From positions 62,001 to 126,000 of the forward strand of contig NZ_CABPSK010000001.1 of assembly GCF_902459645.1 (NCBI RefSeq): a stretch of DNA of 64,000 nt, in the 5' to 3' direction. Positions 45,115 to 52,406 of the stretch are shown one piece after another. Position numbers and translations under genes: made by a program. Position 1 is the stretch's first letter. Each line of letters opens with the position of its first letter. The DNA is from Pandoraea pneumonica. GTDB taxonomy: Bacteria; Pseudomonadota; Gammaproteobacteria; Burkholderiales; Burkholderiaceae. Below the pieces are notes generated by a model, which did not search any database, was not told the DNA's origin, and saw only the letters and a program-made list of their open reading frames with translations.

Positions 45115-46767
45115 TTACTTCTTGGCGCCGAGCAGGCCGCCCAGCAAGCCGGTCACAGGAGCCAGTGCACCGCCGCTGGCGCCTGCCGAGCCGGTGGCAC
45201 CGCCCACGGCACCGGTTACCGCGCCGAGAAGGTTGGTCACCGGGGCGAGTGCGCCCGTCGAAGCCGAGCCGCCCGCGCCTGCCGAGGCACCGCCCGAACC
45301 GGCCGAGCCGCCTGCCCCTGCCGAAGCCGTGCCGCCGAGCGCACCCGTCAGACCGGCGACGAGGTTGGTGACCGGGGCAAGCGGGTTGCTACCCGAAGCA
45401 CCGCCGGCTGCGCCGCCGAGACCGCCTGTCAGGCCCGAAACCAGGTTCGTGACCGGGGCGAGCGGGTTGCTGCCCGAGGCACCGCCTGCTGCGCCGCTGA
45501 GACCGCCGGTCAGGCCCGAGACCAAGTTGGTGACCGGGGCAAGCGGGTTGCTGCCCGAGGTGCCACCTGCTGCGCCGCCGAGTGCGCCGGTCAGGCCCGA
45601 GACGAGGTTGGTAACCGGGGCAAGCGGGCCGCTGCCGCCTGCGCCGCCGAGGCCGCCCAGACCGCCGAGGGCCGACGTGATGGGAGCGAGCGGGTTGGTG
45701 CTCGTGGGCGTGCCGTGCACGAGGCCGCCGAGGCTGGCCACCGTGTTGCCTACACCCGCCACCAGGCCGCCGACATCGGTCGCGATCGGGTTGTTGAGTT
45801 GCGATGCCACCTTGGTGCCCACACCGGCGAGGCCGCCGCCGACTTGAGCCAGCAGACCGGCGACCGGCGTGCCCAGGCCCGTGGCGTTGCCAACGGTTTG
45901 CGTGGTGTTGGTGACGACGTTCGTGATCGGGGTGATGGCCGACGACAGACCCGTCGTGAGTTGTTGCACCGGTGCGCTCGTGATCGTGCTTGTGAGGCTG
46001 TTGCCGATTGCGACGCCGCCGTTGCCGACTGCCGTGACGACACCGCCGAGCAGCGTGGTCACGCCATTGATCGGGGTGTTGGCCAAGGGGCCGGTTTGGC
46101 CGAGGCCAGCCACTGCGCTACCCAGTTGCGTGCCGGCCGTGCCGAGGTTCGAGACCACGCCACCGACGCTGGCGAGCGTGGGGTTGAGCGGGTCGGAGAC
46201 CGAACCCAGCTTGCCCAGACCGTTCGTCAGGCCGTTGCCGAGCGTTTGCACGGCGTTGCCCGTGGAGACGACCGCGCCGGACAGGCCGCTTTGCGTTTGC
46301 GTGCTGACCAGCGGCAGTTGCGTGCCGGCGAGCGTGGTGCCCAGGTCGCTGACCGTCTTGCCCACTTGCGTCACGACGCCCGTGCTGGCCGTACCGGCCA
46401 CCGTGCCGATCGGGTTGGTGGAGGCACCACCGCTGCTGCTACCACCGCTGCTGCTACCGCCGCTGCTGCTGCCACCGCTGCTGCTACCGCCGCTGCTGCT
46501 ACCGCCGCTGCTGCTGCCACCGCTGCTGCTGCCGCCACTGCTGCTACCGCCGCTGCTGCTACCACCGCTGCTGCTACCGTCGGTACCCGTGCCGGTGCCC
46601 GAACCGCCGCCGCTGCCGGTGCCGTCACCGCCGCTCGAGCCGGCGCTGGTGCCGCCGCCGCCAAGCGAGCCGCTGGTGCCGCCCGAGCCGGAGCTGGCGC
46701 AACCGGTCATGGTGACGAGTGCGAGAAGGCAGGCCGAAGCGATAAGGTTGCGTTGGATGCTGTTCAT
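45115..46767 (-). CDS. Gly/Ser/Leu-rich surface lipoprotein, paralogue 3, with tandem repeats
   Basis: A 550-residue lipoprotein, the largest of the three: lipobox VTMTGC-ASSG, a Gly/Ser linker that includes ten tandem SSSGG units, the conserved core (GNGLTNGLGKLG; TPINGVTTLLGGVVTAVG; AITPITNVVTNTTQTVGNAT), and a C-terminal half with four 27-residue repeats of type NPLAPVTNLVSGLTG. It ends in VTGLLGGLLGAKK. It lies 29 bases after the small gene at 46797, so the two should share the sigma-54 promoter at 47151. RBS AGAGGAC precedes the ATG. The repeats are a likely site of length variation between strains. Confidence 0.78.
   Translation of the reverse strand: MNSIQRNLIASACLLALVTMTGCASSGSGGTSGSLGGGGTSAGSSGGDGTGSGGGSGTGTGTDGSSSGGSSSGGSSSGGSSSGGSSSGGSSSGGSSSGGSSSGGSSSGGSSSGGASTNPIGTVAGTASTGVVTQVGKTVSDLGTTLAGTQLPLVSTQTQSGLSGAVVSTGNAVQTLGNGLTNGLGKLGSVSDPLNPTLASVGGVVSNLGTAGTQLGSAVAGLGQTGPLANTPINGVTTLLGGVVTAVGNGGVAIGNSLTSTITSAPVQQLTTGLSSAITPITNVVTNTTQTVGNATGLGTPVAGLLAQVGGGLAGVGTKVASQLNNPIATDVGGLVAGVGNTVASLGGLVHGTPTSTNPLAPITSALGGLGGLGGAGGSGPLAPVTNLVSGLTGALGGAAGGTSGSNPLAPVTNLVSGLTGGLSGAAGGASGSNPLAPVTNLVSGLTGGLGGAAGGASGSNPLAPVTNLVAGLTGALGGTASAGAGGSAGSGGASAGAGGSASTGALAPVTNLLGAVTGAVGGATGSAGASGGALAPVTGLLGGLLGAKK
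45362..45685 (-). repeat. 81-bp tandem repeat array within lipoprotein paralogue 3
   Basis: Four near-identical 81-bp units start at 45362, 45443, 45524 and 45605, each encoding a 27-residue block that contains APVTNLVSGLTG. They lie fully in frame, so gain or loss of a unit changes protein length without a frameshift. Confidence 0.8.
46426..46576 (-). repeat. 15-bp tandem repeat (SSSGG) within lipoprotein paralogue 3
   Basis: Ten units spaced exactly 15 bp apart (GCTGCTGCT blocks at 46432, 46447 and so on to 46567) encode SSSGG repeats. It is a flexible linker and a slippage-prone tract. Units differ at synonymous third positions only. Confidence 0.85.
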
Positions 46768-46796
46768 GATGGTGTCCTCTGGTCGTTTGTGTGTGA

Positions 46797-47108
46797 TCAG
46801 GCGAGCGCTTCTTGCGCTGCCAGTCGGGTGTTCATGCGTTGTGCGATGAGTGCGAACAGAAGCGCCTCGACAGCTGCGCTGGTGGGGCCCGTCATCGCCA
46901 GGGCCTGATTCGTGCGTTGGGTGCCAGCCGTGTCGAACGGTGTGGCGGTGGCGCGTACGCCACCGCCGTCCTCACCGCTCCTCCCTGGGCTTGCGCCTCT
47001 ACGATCGTCTTGGGCGGCAGCGCTGCGCTGCATGGCCCCGACGCGTTGCTGCGAGGCCGTAAGGCCTGCGGTGCTGAGCGTCGTTTGTTTGGTAATGCCA
47101 ATGATCAT
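46797..47108 (-). CDS. Small hypothetical protein, first gene of a sigma-54-type operon
   Basis: A 103-residue protein with no signal peptide. A polar, Ala/Gly/Arg-rich N-terminal half leads into a helical C-terminal segment (MTGPTSAAVEALLFALIAQRMNTRLAAQE). The ATG at 47108 has GGGGGAC 6 bases upstream, and a sigma-54 promoter lies about 45 bases before it. It precedes lipoprotein paralogue 3 by 29 bases. The hydrophobic C-terminal helix could mediate self-association. I do not recognise the family. Confidence 0.6.
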   Translation of the reverse strand: MIIGITKQTTLSTAGLTASQQRVGAMQRSAAAQDDRRGASPGRSGEDGGGVRATATPFDTAGTQRTNQALAMTGPTSAAVEALLFALIAQRMNTRLAAQEALA

Positions 47109-47150
47109 GGTGTCCCCCGGTGATCTTTAGCGTTGCGATGCAGGGATATG

Positions 47151-47168
47151 CGCAAGAGGTGTGCCAAC
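47151..47168 (-). promoter_or_regulatory. Sigma-54 (RpoN) promoter
   Basis: On the minus strand the sequence reads TTGGCACACCTCTTGCG. It has -24 TGGCAC and -12 TTGC with the required GG-N10-GC spacing (CC at 47164-47165 and GC at 47152-47153 on the plus strand). The start of transcription should fall near 47141, leaving a leader of about 33 bases with a good ribosome site for the gene starting at 47108. A sigma-54 activator is encoded at 61219. Confidence 0.8.
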
Positions 47169-48241
47169 CTCTAAATCCGGGGTTGAGTAATCGCTCTAGT
47201 TTTCCGATCGATAGCCGCGAAAGCCTGTATTTATTTGCGTTTCGGAAAACAAGAATCTTTTGGATCGAGAGATCGACGACTGGCACGCCTGATCAAAAAT
47301 CAGGGTTAACGAGATCGGGAAAAGGTGAAATGGCGACGAAATGTGGCGAATAACTGTTCCCGTTACGAGGGGCGTTACGGGTAACGTTACGTAACGTCGT
47401 GCCGTGTTTGTCCGGGTAAATACGCGGATAAAGAGGGGCCGCCCATATGCGTAAACGCAATTGCGATCGATTCTCGTGAGGCGCCGCCGGAGTACTTGGC
47501 GATACGAGGTAATTTTCCGAAATCACGTTACGCAAGCCGTTCGCAATGCGATGCGCTGCTCGCTGCGGCAAAGGTGATTGCCGCTCTGGAAAAGGGGGCT
47601 TGCCGCAGGCGAATAGGAGGTAATGCGGATGGAATTCGACGCGCTAATTCGGGCAGTATGGAAATGCCACGGATGGCGAAAGATTTCGAAAGATTAGATG
47701 GTTGCGCGGATGGCGGTGGAAGTGTCAGATATCGCCTGACGCCGTAACTGGCAAGGATTGCGAAGTCATCGGCGGAAGATGAGGCGCAATGAGGGTGTTG
47801 CGATGTGGTGCTGGCGGATGGATGAAAAGTTATTTAAATGTCCGCTGCATTTGAAGCGTTGTTTCGCTCACACGCACAGAATCATGGTTTTCCCTCGACG
47901 GTGTTGCATTGCTTAGTTTTGGAGTATTGTTTGAGCAACCCGTGTAACGTTTTCTTACATTCTCCGCGGCGATTGGTAGAAGTGCTCTAGTTTTTGCGTT
48001 TTAGTTTAAATTAGCATCGAAAAAAAATAGTGCGCCGTCCCAACGGTTACTTCGGCAGGCTGGGAAATAATGGCGTACAAAGTAAAAGAGGTTCGGAAGC
48101 CTTGCTGCGTATCGAACCCAGGGTCGAAGTCAAGAGTTGATAAGCGATATGGCGGGTTTGCGCCTTTCAGGTTTGCGCCTGAGTGTGACTCGCTGTGTAT
48201 GCCAACGGGCGAAAATCGCCTTAATAGTGAGGGAGGGTGAG
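47169..48241. other. Long non-coding region between the lipoprotein operon and the Tad locus
   Basis: About 1.07 kb with no supported gene; the open frames here are short, lack ribosome sites and are rich in rare codons. The stretch is AT-richer than its surroundings, especially 47830-48030. It holds the sigma-54 promoter of the divergent operon, a cluster of CGTTAC/GTAACG motifs (47361-47396, with further copies at 47526 and 47944), and a direct repeat GGTTTGCGCCT at 48155-48165 and 48170-48180 just before the first pilin gene. It very likely contains the regulatory sites of both the pilus and lipoprotein operons. Confidence 0.65.
47361..47396. promoter_or_regulatory. Cluster of CGTTAC/GTAACG palindromes (candidate activator sites)
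   Basis: Within 36 bases there are CGTTAC at 47361 and 47373, the palindrome GTAACGTTAC at 47381-47390 and the palindrome CGTTACGTAACG at 47385-47396. The block lies about 220-255 bases upstream of the predicted sigma-54 start, the usual place for enhancer sites of sigma-54 activators. The assignment to the regulator at 61219 is inference. Confidence 0.5.
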
Positions 48242-48427
48242 ATGAAACTCGGCAATCGTATTCGACTGTTTGCGCGCGATGAACGTGGCGTAACTGCGCT
48301 GGAGTACGGCATTTTGGCCGCCATTGTCGCCGTGGTGATTGGGGTGACAGTTTCCTCGTCGTTGACGACTACCTTTACGCAGATTTTCAGCAAGGTTCAG
48401 TCCGTCATCACTTCTGCCGGCACTTGA
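48242..48427 (+). CDS. flp: Flp-family type IVb pilin 1
   Basis: A 61-residue prepilin. The leader ends at G and is followed by VTALEYGILAAIVAVVIGV, so the prepilin peptidase site is ERG|VTALEYG with the conserved Glu at +5 and Tyr at +6. The hydrophobic helix forms the pilus core. It is preceded by GGGAGGG. An in-frame ATG at 48137 is too far upstream. It is the major subunit of the Tad pilus and first gene of the locus; the second pilin starts 24 bases on. Confidence 0.93.
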   Translation: MKLGNRIRLFARDERGVTALEYGILAAIVAVVIGVTVSSSLTTTFTQIFSKVQSVITSAGT

Positions 48428-48450
48428 TCGTTTAGTCCTGGAGACGGCGT

Positions 48451-48663
48451 ATGGGACACATGCGGCGTTTACAGGCCGTGCAGCGAAGCCGAAGGCGGCC
48501 TGGCGCGCGACGACAGAAAGGGGTGACGGCGCTTGAATACGGCCTTCTCGCCGCGATTGTGGTGTTGATCATCGGGACGACCGTCTATACCCAGTTGGGT
48601 GGGGTGATGACGTCGTTATTCAGCACCATGTCGTCGGCCGCCATCTCGGTGATTTCGCACTGA
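48451..48663 (+). CDS. Flp-family type IVb pilin 2
   Basis: A 70-residue prepilin with a longer, very basic leader (MGHMRRLQAVQRSRRRPGAR), then QKG|VTALEYGLLAAIVVLIIGT, again with Glu +5 and Tyr +6. The mature part differs from pilin 1 (YTQLGGVMTSLFSTMSSAA). GGAGAC precedes the ATG. A second, divergent pilin is common in Tad loci and may be a minor subunit. Confidence 0.9.
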   Translation: MGHMRRLQAVQRSRRRPGARRQKGVTALEYGLLAAIVVLIIGTTVYTQLGGVMTSLFSTMSSAAISVISH

Positions 48664-48676
48664 AACGAGGGCCATC

Positions 48677-49156
48677 GTGCTCACCTTGCTGTGGTTGCTC
48701 TGCGTGCCGATTATGGTCACCGATCTGATCGCACGCCGCATTCCCAACGTCTGGCTGCTGTGGGTGGGCGCACTTGCACTGGCGTGGATAGGGTGGCGGG
48801 CGTGGCAGGGAGAGCCTCGCGTCCTCTGGGTTCACGGTCTCGGTGCGCTGCTCGGATTGATCGTACTACTACCGTTTTGGTGGCGCGGTGTGATGGGGGC
48901 GGGCGACGTCAAGTTGTTCGCACTGATCGGTTTGATTGCCGGCTACCCGGCGCTGTTGCCGGTGTGGTGTCTGGCGAGCGTCGCGGCAGGTGTGCATGCC
49001 CTTGTGCTGCTGACAGGGCGCCTCGCATGGCTCAAGCGATGGCGTGAGCGAATGGCGGCAACCGCCACGTGGCAACGCGTGGAGCGATGGCGGGCCGGGC
49101 GTATCGGGTTGCCTTACGGGGCGTATCTGGCCGCGGCAGCGCTGGTGGTGCGGTAG
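48677..49156 (+). CDS. cpaA: Tad prepilin peptidase (TadV/CpaA, A24 family)
   Basis: A 159-residue membrane aspartyl peptidase that cleaves Flp leaders. Both catalytic Asp motifs are present: VTDLIARRIPN near residue 15 and GAGDVKLFALIG near 75. Several hydrophobic helices match the family; it lacks the methylase domain of PilD. The start is GTG at 48677 with GAGGG upstream. It lies 13 bases after pilin 2. Confidence 0.9.
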   Translation: MLTLLWLLCVPIMVTDLIARRIPNVWLLWVGALALAWIGWRAWQGEPRVLWVHGLGALLGLIVLLPFWWRGVMGAGDVKLFALIGLIAGYPALLPVWCLASVAAGVHALVLLTGRLAWLKRWRERMAATATWQRVERWRAGRIGLPYGAYLAAAALVVR

Positions 49157-49304
49157 CGGTTTGAACAGTGGGACGGGTATGTCGAGTGCCGCAAAAAGCG
49201 GCACCGCAAAAACGGGAGGCGCGGGCGACGCCGCGCGAATAGGCAGGACCAATGCGTCGCCAAACACGGCCTACAAGCGCCGTGCGCGACGGGGGAGTGT
49301 CGTC

Positions 49305-49784
49305 ATGAAGCGGTACGGGACACCGATGGGATCAGGGCTGAGGCAAGCGCACGCGCGCGGTGTCGCCGCTCTGGAGTTCATGCTTATTCTCATCATCCTG
49401 TTGCCCGCTTTCTACGTCGCCGTTGGCTTCTCCATCAACATTCTTGCGCGTCAAATGCTGACGCAGGCGGCGTCGGAAGGCGGCCGGGCGATGTTGCGCG
49501 CCGGTACGCTGTCGCAGCGCCAGAGCTTCGCCACGCAGGCGGTGGGTAACACCCTGGCGTGGCCTGCATCGAGCGCGGTGACGACCAGCTTTGTGCCCGA
49601 CACCACGTATCCGTGCCCTGCCTCCGGCGCGACGAGCTCCGCCTCGCAATGCATCGTTCACGTCAACCTCAGCCTGAATCAGCCGATGACCATCAATTGG
49701 CCGGGGCTGGGGAGTCTGGTGCCATCGACCATCAATGGCACCGCCGCAGTCACGCTCGACACGTCGACACTTGGCGGCAGCTAA
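49305..49784 (+). CDS. tadE: TadE-like pilus assembly protein
   Basis: A 159-residue pseudopilin-like protein. The N-terminus has a G|VAALEFMLILIILLPAFY processing site (ARGVAALEF), then the TadE-like helix and a roughly 100-residue extracytoplasmic part. GGGGGAG precedes the ATG at 49305. In-frame starts at 49179 and upstream would add a basic tail and are less likely. TadE-like proteins are minor pseudopilins needed for Flp assembly. Confidence 0.82.
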   Translation: MKRYGTPMGSGLRQAHARGVAALEFMLILIILLPAFYVAVGFSINILARQMLTQAASEGGRAMLRAGTLSQRQSFATQAVGNTLAWPASSAVTTSFVPDTTYPCPASGATSSASQCIVHVNLSLNQPMTINWPGLGSLVPSTINGTAAVTLDTSTLGGS

Positions 49785-49877
49785 GGGTTCGCGTGAGAAA
49801 GGATTGACCGACGTTGTCATGCCGCCGGCTCGCCGGCGCCCGAAATTTGTGACTGAACGGCCGCAGGGCCTCAAGCC

Positions 49878-50897
49878 ATGAACAAAGCCACCAAGATTAT
49901 TGCTGTCGTGCTGGTCATTGCCGGGGTGGTGCTGGCGATCTTCGCGCTGAAATTGGGTACGCAAAACGCGCCAGCCCCGGCGGCGACGCCGTCGGCGGTC
50001 ACGCAAACCCTCACACAGCGCTACCCGGCCGTGGTGGCGGCCAAGGCGCTTTCTCCGGGACAGCCCATCGCCGCCGACGCCGTCAAGATCGTGCAGTTCG
50101 ACGCCCAGACACCGGGCGCTTTCACCAACCCCGCCGATGTCGTTGGCCGGGTGCCGCTCGTGGCCCTTGCCGCCGGGGTGCCGGTCACGCAAAACACCCT
50201 CGCACGCGGTCTGGCCATGCAACTCGCGCCGGGGGAGCGCGCCGTCGCGTTGCCGGTCACCGAAGTCGTGGGGGTTTCCAACCGCATTCGCCCGGGTGAC
50301 TACGTCGACGTGTTTTTCACGATGAAGACCAATCAGGCACCCGGTCCGGCCGTTGGGCTGGTGGACGACACGCAGGCCCGGTTGCTCGCGGCGCGTGTGC
50401 GCGTGCTGAGCTACGGCAATGCCTCGCTCGACGACGTCGCGCCGGTACCCACCACACCGGGTGTCGCGTCGACCGTGCAAGCGGCCACGACCACGGCACC
50501 GCCGCCGCCGCCGGCCAATGTGAATGTGCAACCGCCGATGCCCGCGACCGCCGCCGTCGTGGCTGTGCCGGTGGACGAGGTCAATCGCGTGGTGCTCGGC
50601 ACGCAGCAAGGAAAGATCACGCTCGCGTTGCGCAACCCGGCGGATGACGCCAAACCCGATACGTCGCTCTTCCCGTCGCCGCCGCCGGTACTTGCCGGAA
50701 AGGCCGGGCTCAAGGGCGACGACAAGGCGGCACTCGACACGCCGGAGAATCAGGCTTACGCCGGTATCGCCACGACGGGGCTGGCCGGTGCGCCGGTGCG
50801 TCCGGCCGCTGCCCCGCGCCCTGCTGGCGGCGGGCATGGTGGCGGCGGTTCCATCGAGGTTGTGCGCGGTGCAGAGCGCACGACGGCAGCATTCTGA
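49878..50897 (+). CDS. cpaB: Flp pilus assembly protein CpaB/RcpC
   Basis: A 339-residue protein with an N-terminal membrane helix (IIAVVLVIAGVVLAIFALKLG) and an SAF domain (VVAAKALSPGQPIAADAVKI; NPADVVGRVPLVALAAGVPV). A CpaB-type region follows (LAPGERAVALPVTEVVGVSNRIRPGDYVDVFFT), with low-complexity Pro/Ala linkers. RcpC/CpaB works in the periplasm with the secretin. It lies upstream of the secretin as in other Tad loci. Confidence 0.9.
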   Translation: MNKATKIIAVVLVIAGVVLAIFALKLGTQNAPAPAATPSAVTQTLTQRYPAVVAAKALSPGQPIAADAVKIVQFDAQTPGAFTNPADVVGRVPLVALAAGVPVTQNTLARGLAMQLAPGERAVALPVTEVVGVSNRIRPGDYVDVFFTMKTNQAPGPAVGLVDDTQARLLAARVRVLSYGNASLDDVAPVPTTPGVASTVQAATTTAPPPPPANVNVQPPMPATAAVVAVPVDEVNRVVLGTQQGKITLALRNPADDAKPDTSLFPSPPPVLAGKAGLKGDDKAALDTPENQAYAGIATTGLAGAPVRPAAAPRPAGGGHGGGGSIEVVRGAERTTAAF

Positions 50898-50986
50898 GCG
50901 GCAAGATCGTAGACCAGACGACGTAGAGAAGCGCTTGACCCAAGGCTTTCAAGTTCAATCGAAACAGTGACCGATACAGCCACGCC

Positions 50987-52378
50987 ATGATCAGAAGCCA
51001 GGTTCGCACTGCCAGACGAGATGTCAGACGTGTCACGGGGACGCTGTTGTGCTTCGCCGCGCTGGTCGCGTGCGCTGCCACGGTGTCGGTGCGTCTGGCC
51101 GAAGCCGCAGACACCTCGCAAAGCGCGACGCGCTCATTGACGCTGGGGGTGCACGAGCAACGCGAACTGCCGTTGCCCGGCACCCTCGAGCGGATCGCCG
51201 TGGCCGACCCGGCCGTGGCCGATGTGGTCGTGTTGCGGGGTTCGGGCGGACGCAAAGGGTCGGTGCTCGTAGTCGGCAAGAAGGCGGGCACGACGCAGGT
51301 GTCGGCCTGGCCGCGCGGCGGCGAGGCCATGCGCTGGGAAGTGCACGTGACGGGCGATCTGCAAAGCGCCTTGGGCGATACCGGGACCGCGAATGTCGAC
51401 GCACGCGGCGGCGCAGCGCTCATTCAAGGCCATGCGAATACGATGATCGAGCATAGCGGCCTGCAAGCGGCTGCCGTCGATGCGACGGGCAAGGGCGGTG
51501 TGGTGGTCGATCGCTCGACAGTCGGCGAGACGGGAGTCGTGCAGGTCGATGTGAAGATCGTCGAAATCAACCGCAACATCCTGAATCAGATCGGGGCGAG
51601 CTTCGCCGCGTCGAAGAAGAGCGGGTCGGGCAGCTTCGGGGTGGTCTCGCAACTGGCCGGGGCCTTCGGCGGGTCGGGCGGAACGGGCAGCGGTCAGGTC
51701 TCCAGCTTCGGCACGTTCTTCGGCTCGATCACACGCGGCGCGTTCACGCTCTCGGCGGCCATCGATTTGGTGCAGACGAACGGCTTGGGCCGAATTCTGG
51801 CGGCACCGACGCTCGTTGCGCTCTCCGGCCAAAGCGCGAGCTTCCTCGCCGGTGGCGAGATTCCGGTGCCGCAATCGGGCGGTCTGGGCACGACGACGGT
51901 GACGTATAAGCCGTTCGGTGTGGGCTTGACGGTGACGCCGACGATCCTCTCGCCCGGGCGCATTGCGTTGAAGGTGGCGCCGGAAGCGTCGGACATCGAT
52001 TACACCAACGCGATCGTGACCGATTCGGTGCAAATTCCCGCGATCACGACGCGTCGTGCCGATACGACGGTCGAGTTGGGCGATGGTGAAAGCTTCGTCA
52101 TCGGCGGGCTGATTTCACGTACGACGACCGCTTCGGTCGACAAGATTCCGTTGCTCGGCGACTTGCCGCTCATCGGCGCATTTTTCCGGGACTTGAAGTA
52201 CTCGAGTGCAGAAAAAGAATTGGTCATCATCGTGACGCCGCATTTGGTCAAACCGGTTGCCGCCGGTGTGGCCATGCCGTTACCGGGCGATACGCGCGAG
52301 CAACGTCCCGGTCAGGTGTGGGGCGCTTACTTGATGGGCGGGGCAAGCGACAGTGAACTGCCGGGGTTCTCGAAGTAA
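50987..52378 (+). CDS. cpaC: Outer-membrane secretin of the Tad pilus (CpaC/RcpA)
   Basis: A 463-residue secretin. A signal peptide is followed by an N-terminal RcpA-type domain (LERIAVADPAVADVVVLRGS; VLVVGKKAGTTQVSAW) and the secretin core: ILAAPTLVALSGQSASFLAG, GEIPVPQSGGLG, VTYKPFGVGLTVTPTIL and IPLLGDLPLIGAFFRDLKYSS near the end. It forms the ring through which the pilus passes. It lies 90 bases after cpaB. The gene order cpaB-cpaC-tadZ-tadA-tadB-tadC is canonical. Confidence 0.93.
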   Translation: MIRSQVRTARRDVRRVTGTLLCFAALVACAATVSVRLAEAADTSQSATRSLTLGVHEQRELPLPGTLERIAVADPAVADVVVLRGSGGRKGSVLVVGKKAGTTQVSAWPRGGEAMRWEVHVTGDLQSALGDTGTANVDARGGAALIQGHANTMIEHSGLQAAAVDATGKGGVVVDRSTVGETGVVQVDVKIVEINRNILNQIGASFAASKKSGSGSFGVVSQLAGAFGGSGGTGSGQVSSFGTFFGSITRGAFTLSAAIDLVQTNGLGRILAAPTLVALSGQSASFLAGGEIPVPQSGGLGTTTVTYKPFGVGLTVTPTILSPGRIALKVAPEASDIDYTNAIVTDSVQIPAITTRRADTTVELGDGESFVIGGLISRTTTASVDKIPLLGDLPLIGAFFRDLKYSSAEKELVIIVTPHLVKPVAAGVAMPLPGDTREQRPGQVWGAYLMGGASDSELPGFSK

Positions 52379-52406
52379 CGCTGGCGGAGCAGTAAGGAGT
52401 GCAAAC

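Noticed and set aside
46426-46576. Regular short repeats resembling a CRISPR array at first sight
   Set aside because: Units are 15 bp with no spacers and lie in frame inside a coding sequence.
45016-46908. Long plus-strand frame across lipoprotein paralogue 3
   Set aside because: Ala/Thr runs arise from translating the repeat tracts in reverse; the minus strand has a lipobox, ribosome site and paralogues.
47120-47747. Short ORFs in the long intergenic region
   Set aside because: No ribosome sites, rare codons and atypical composition; better explained as regulatory DNA.
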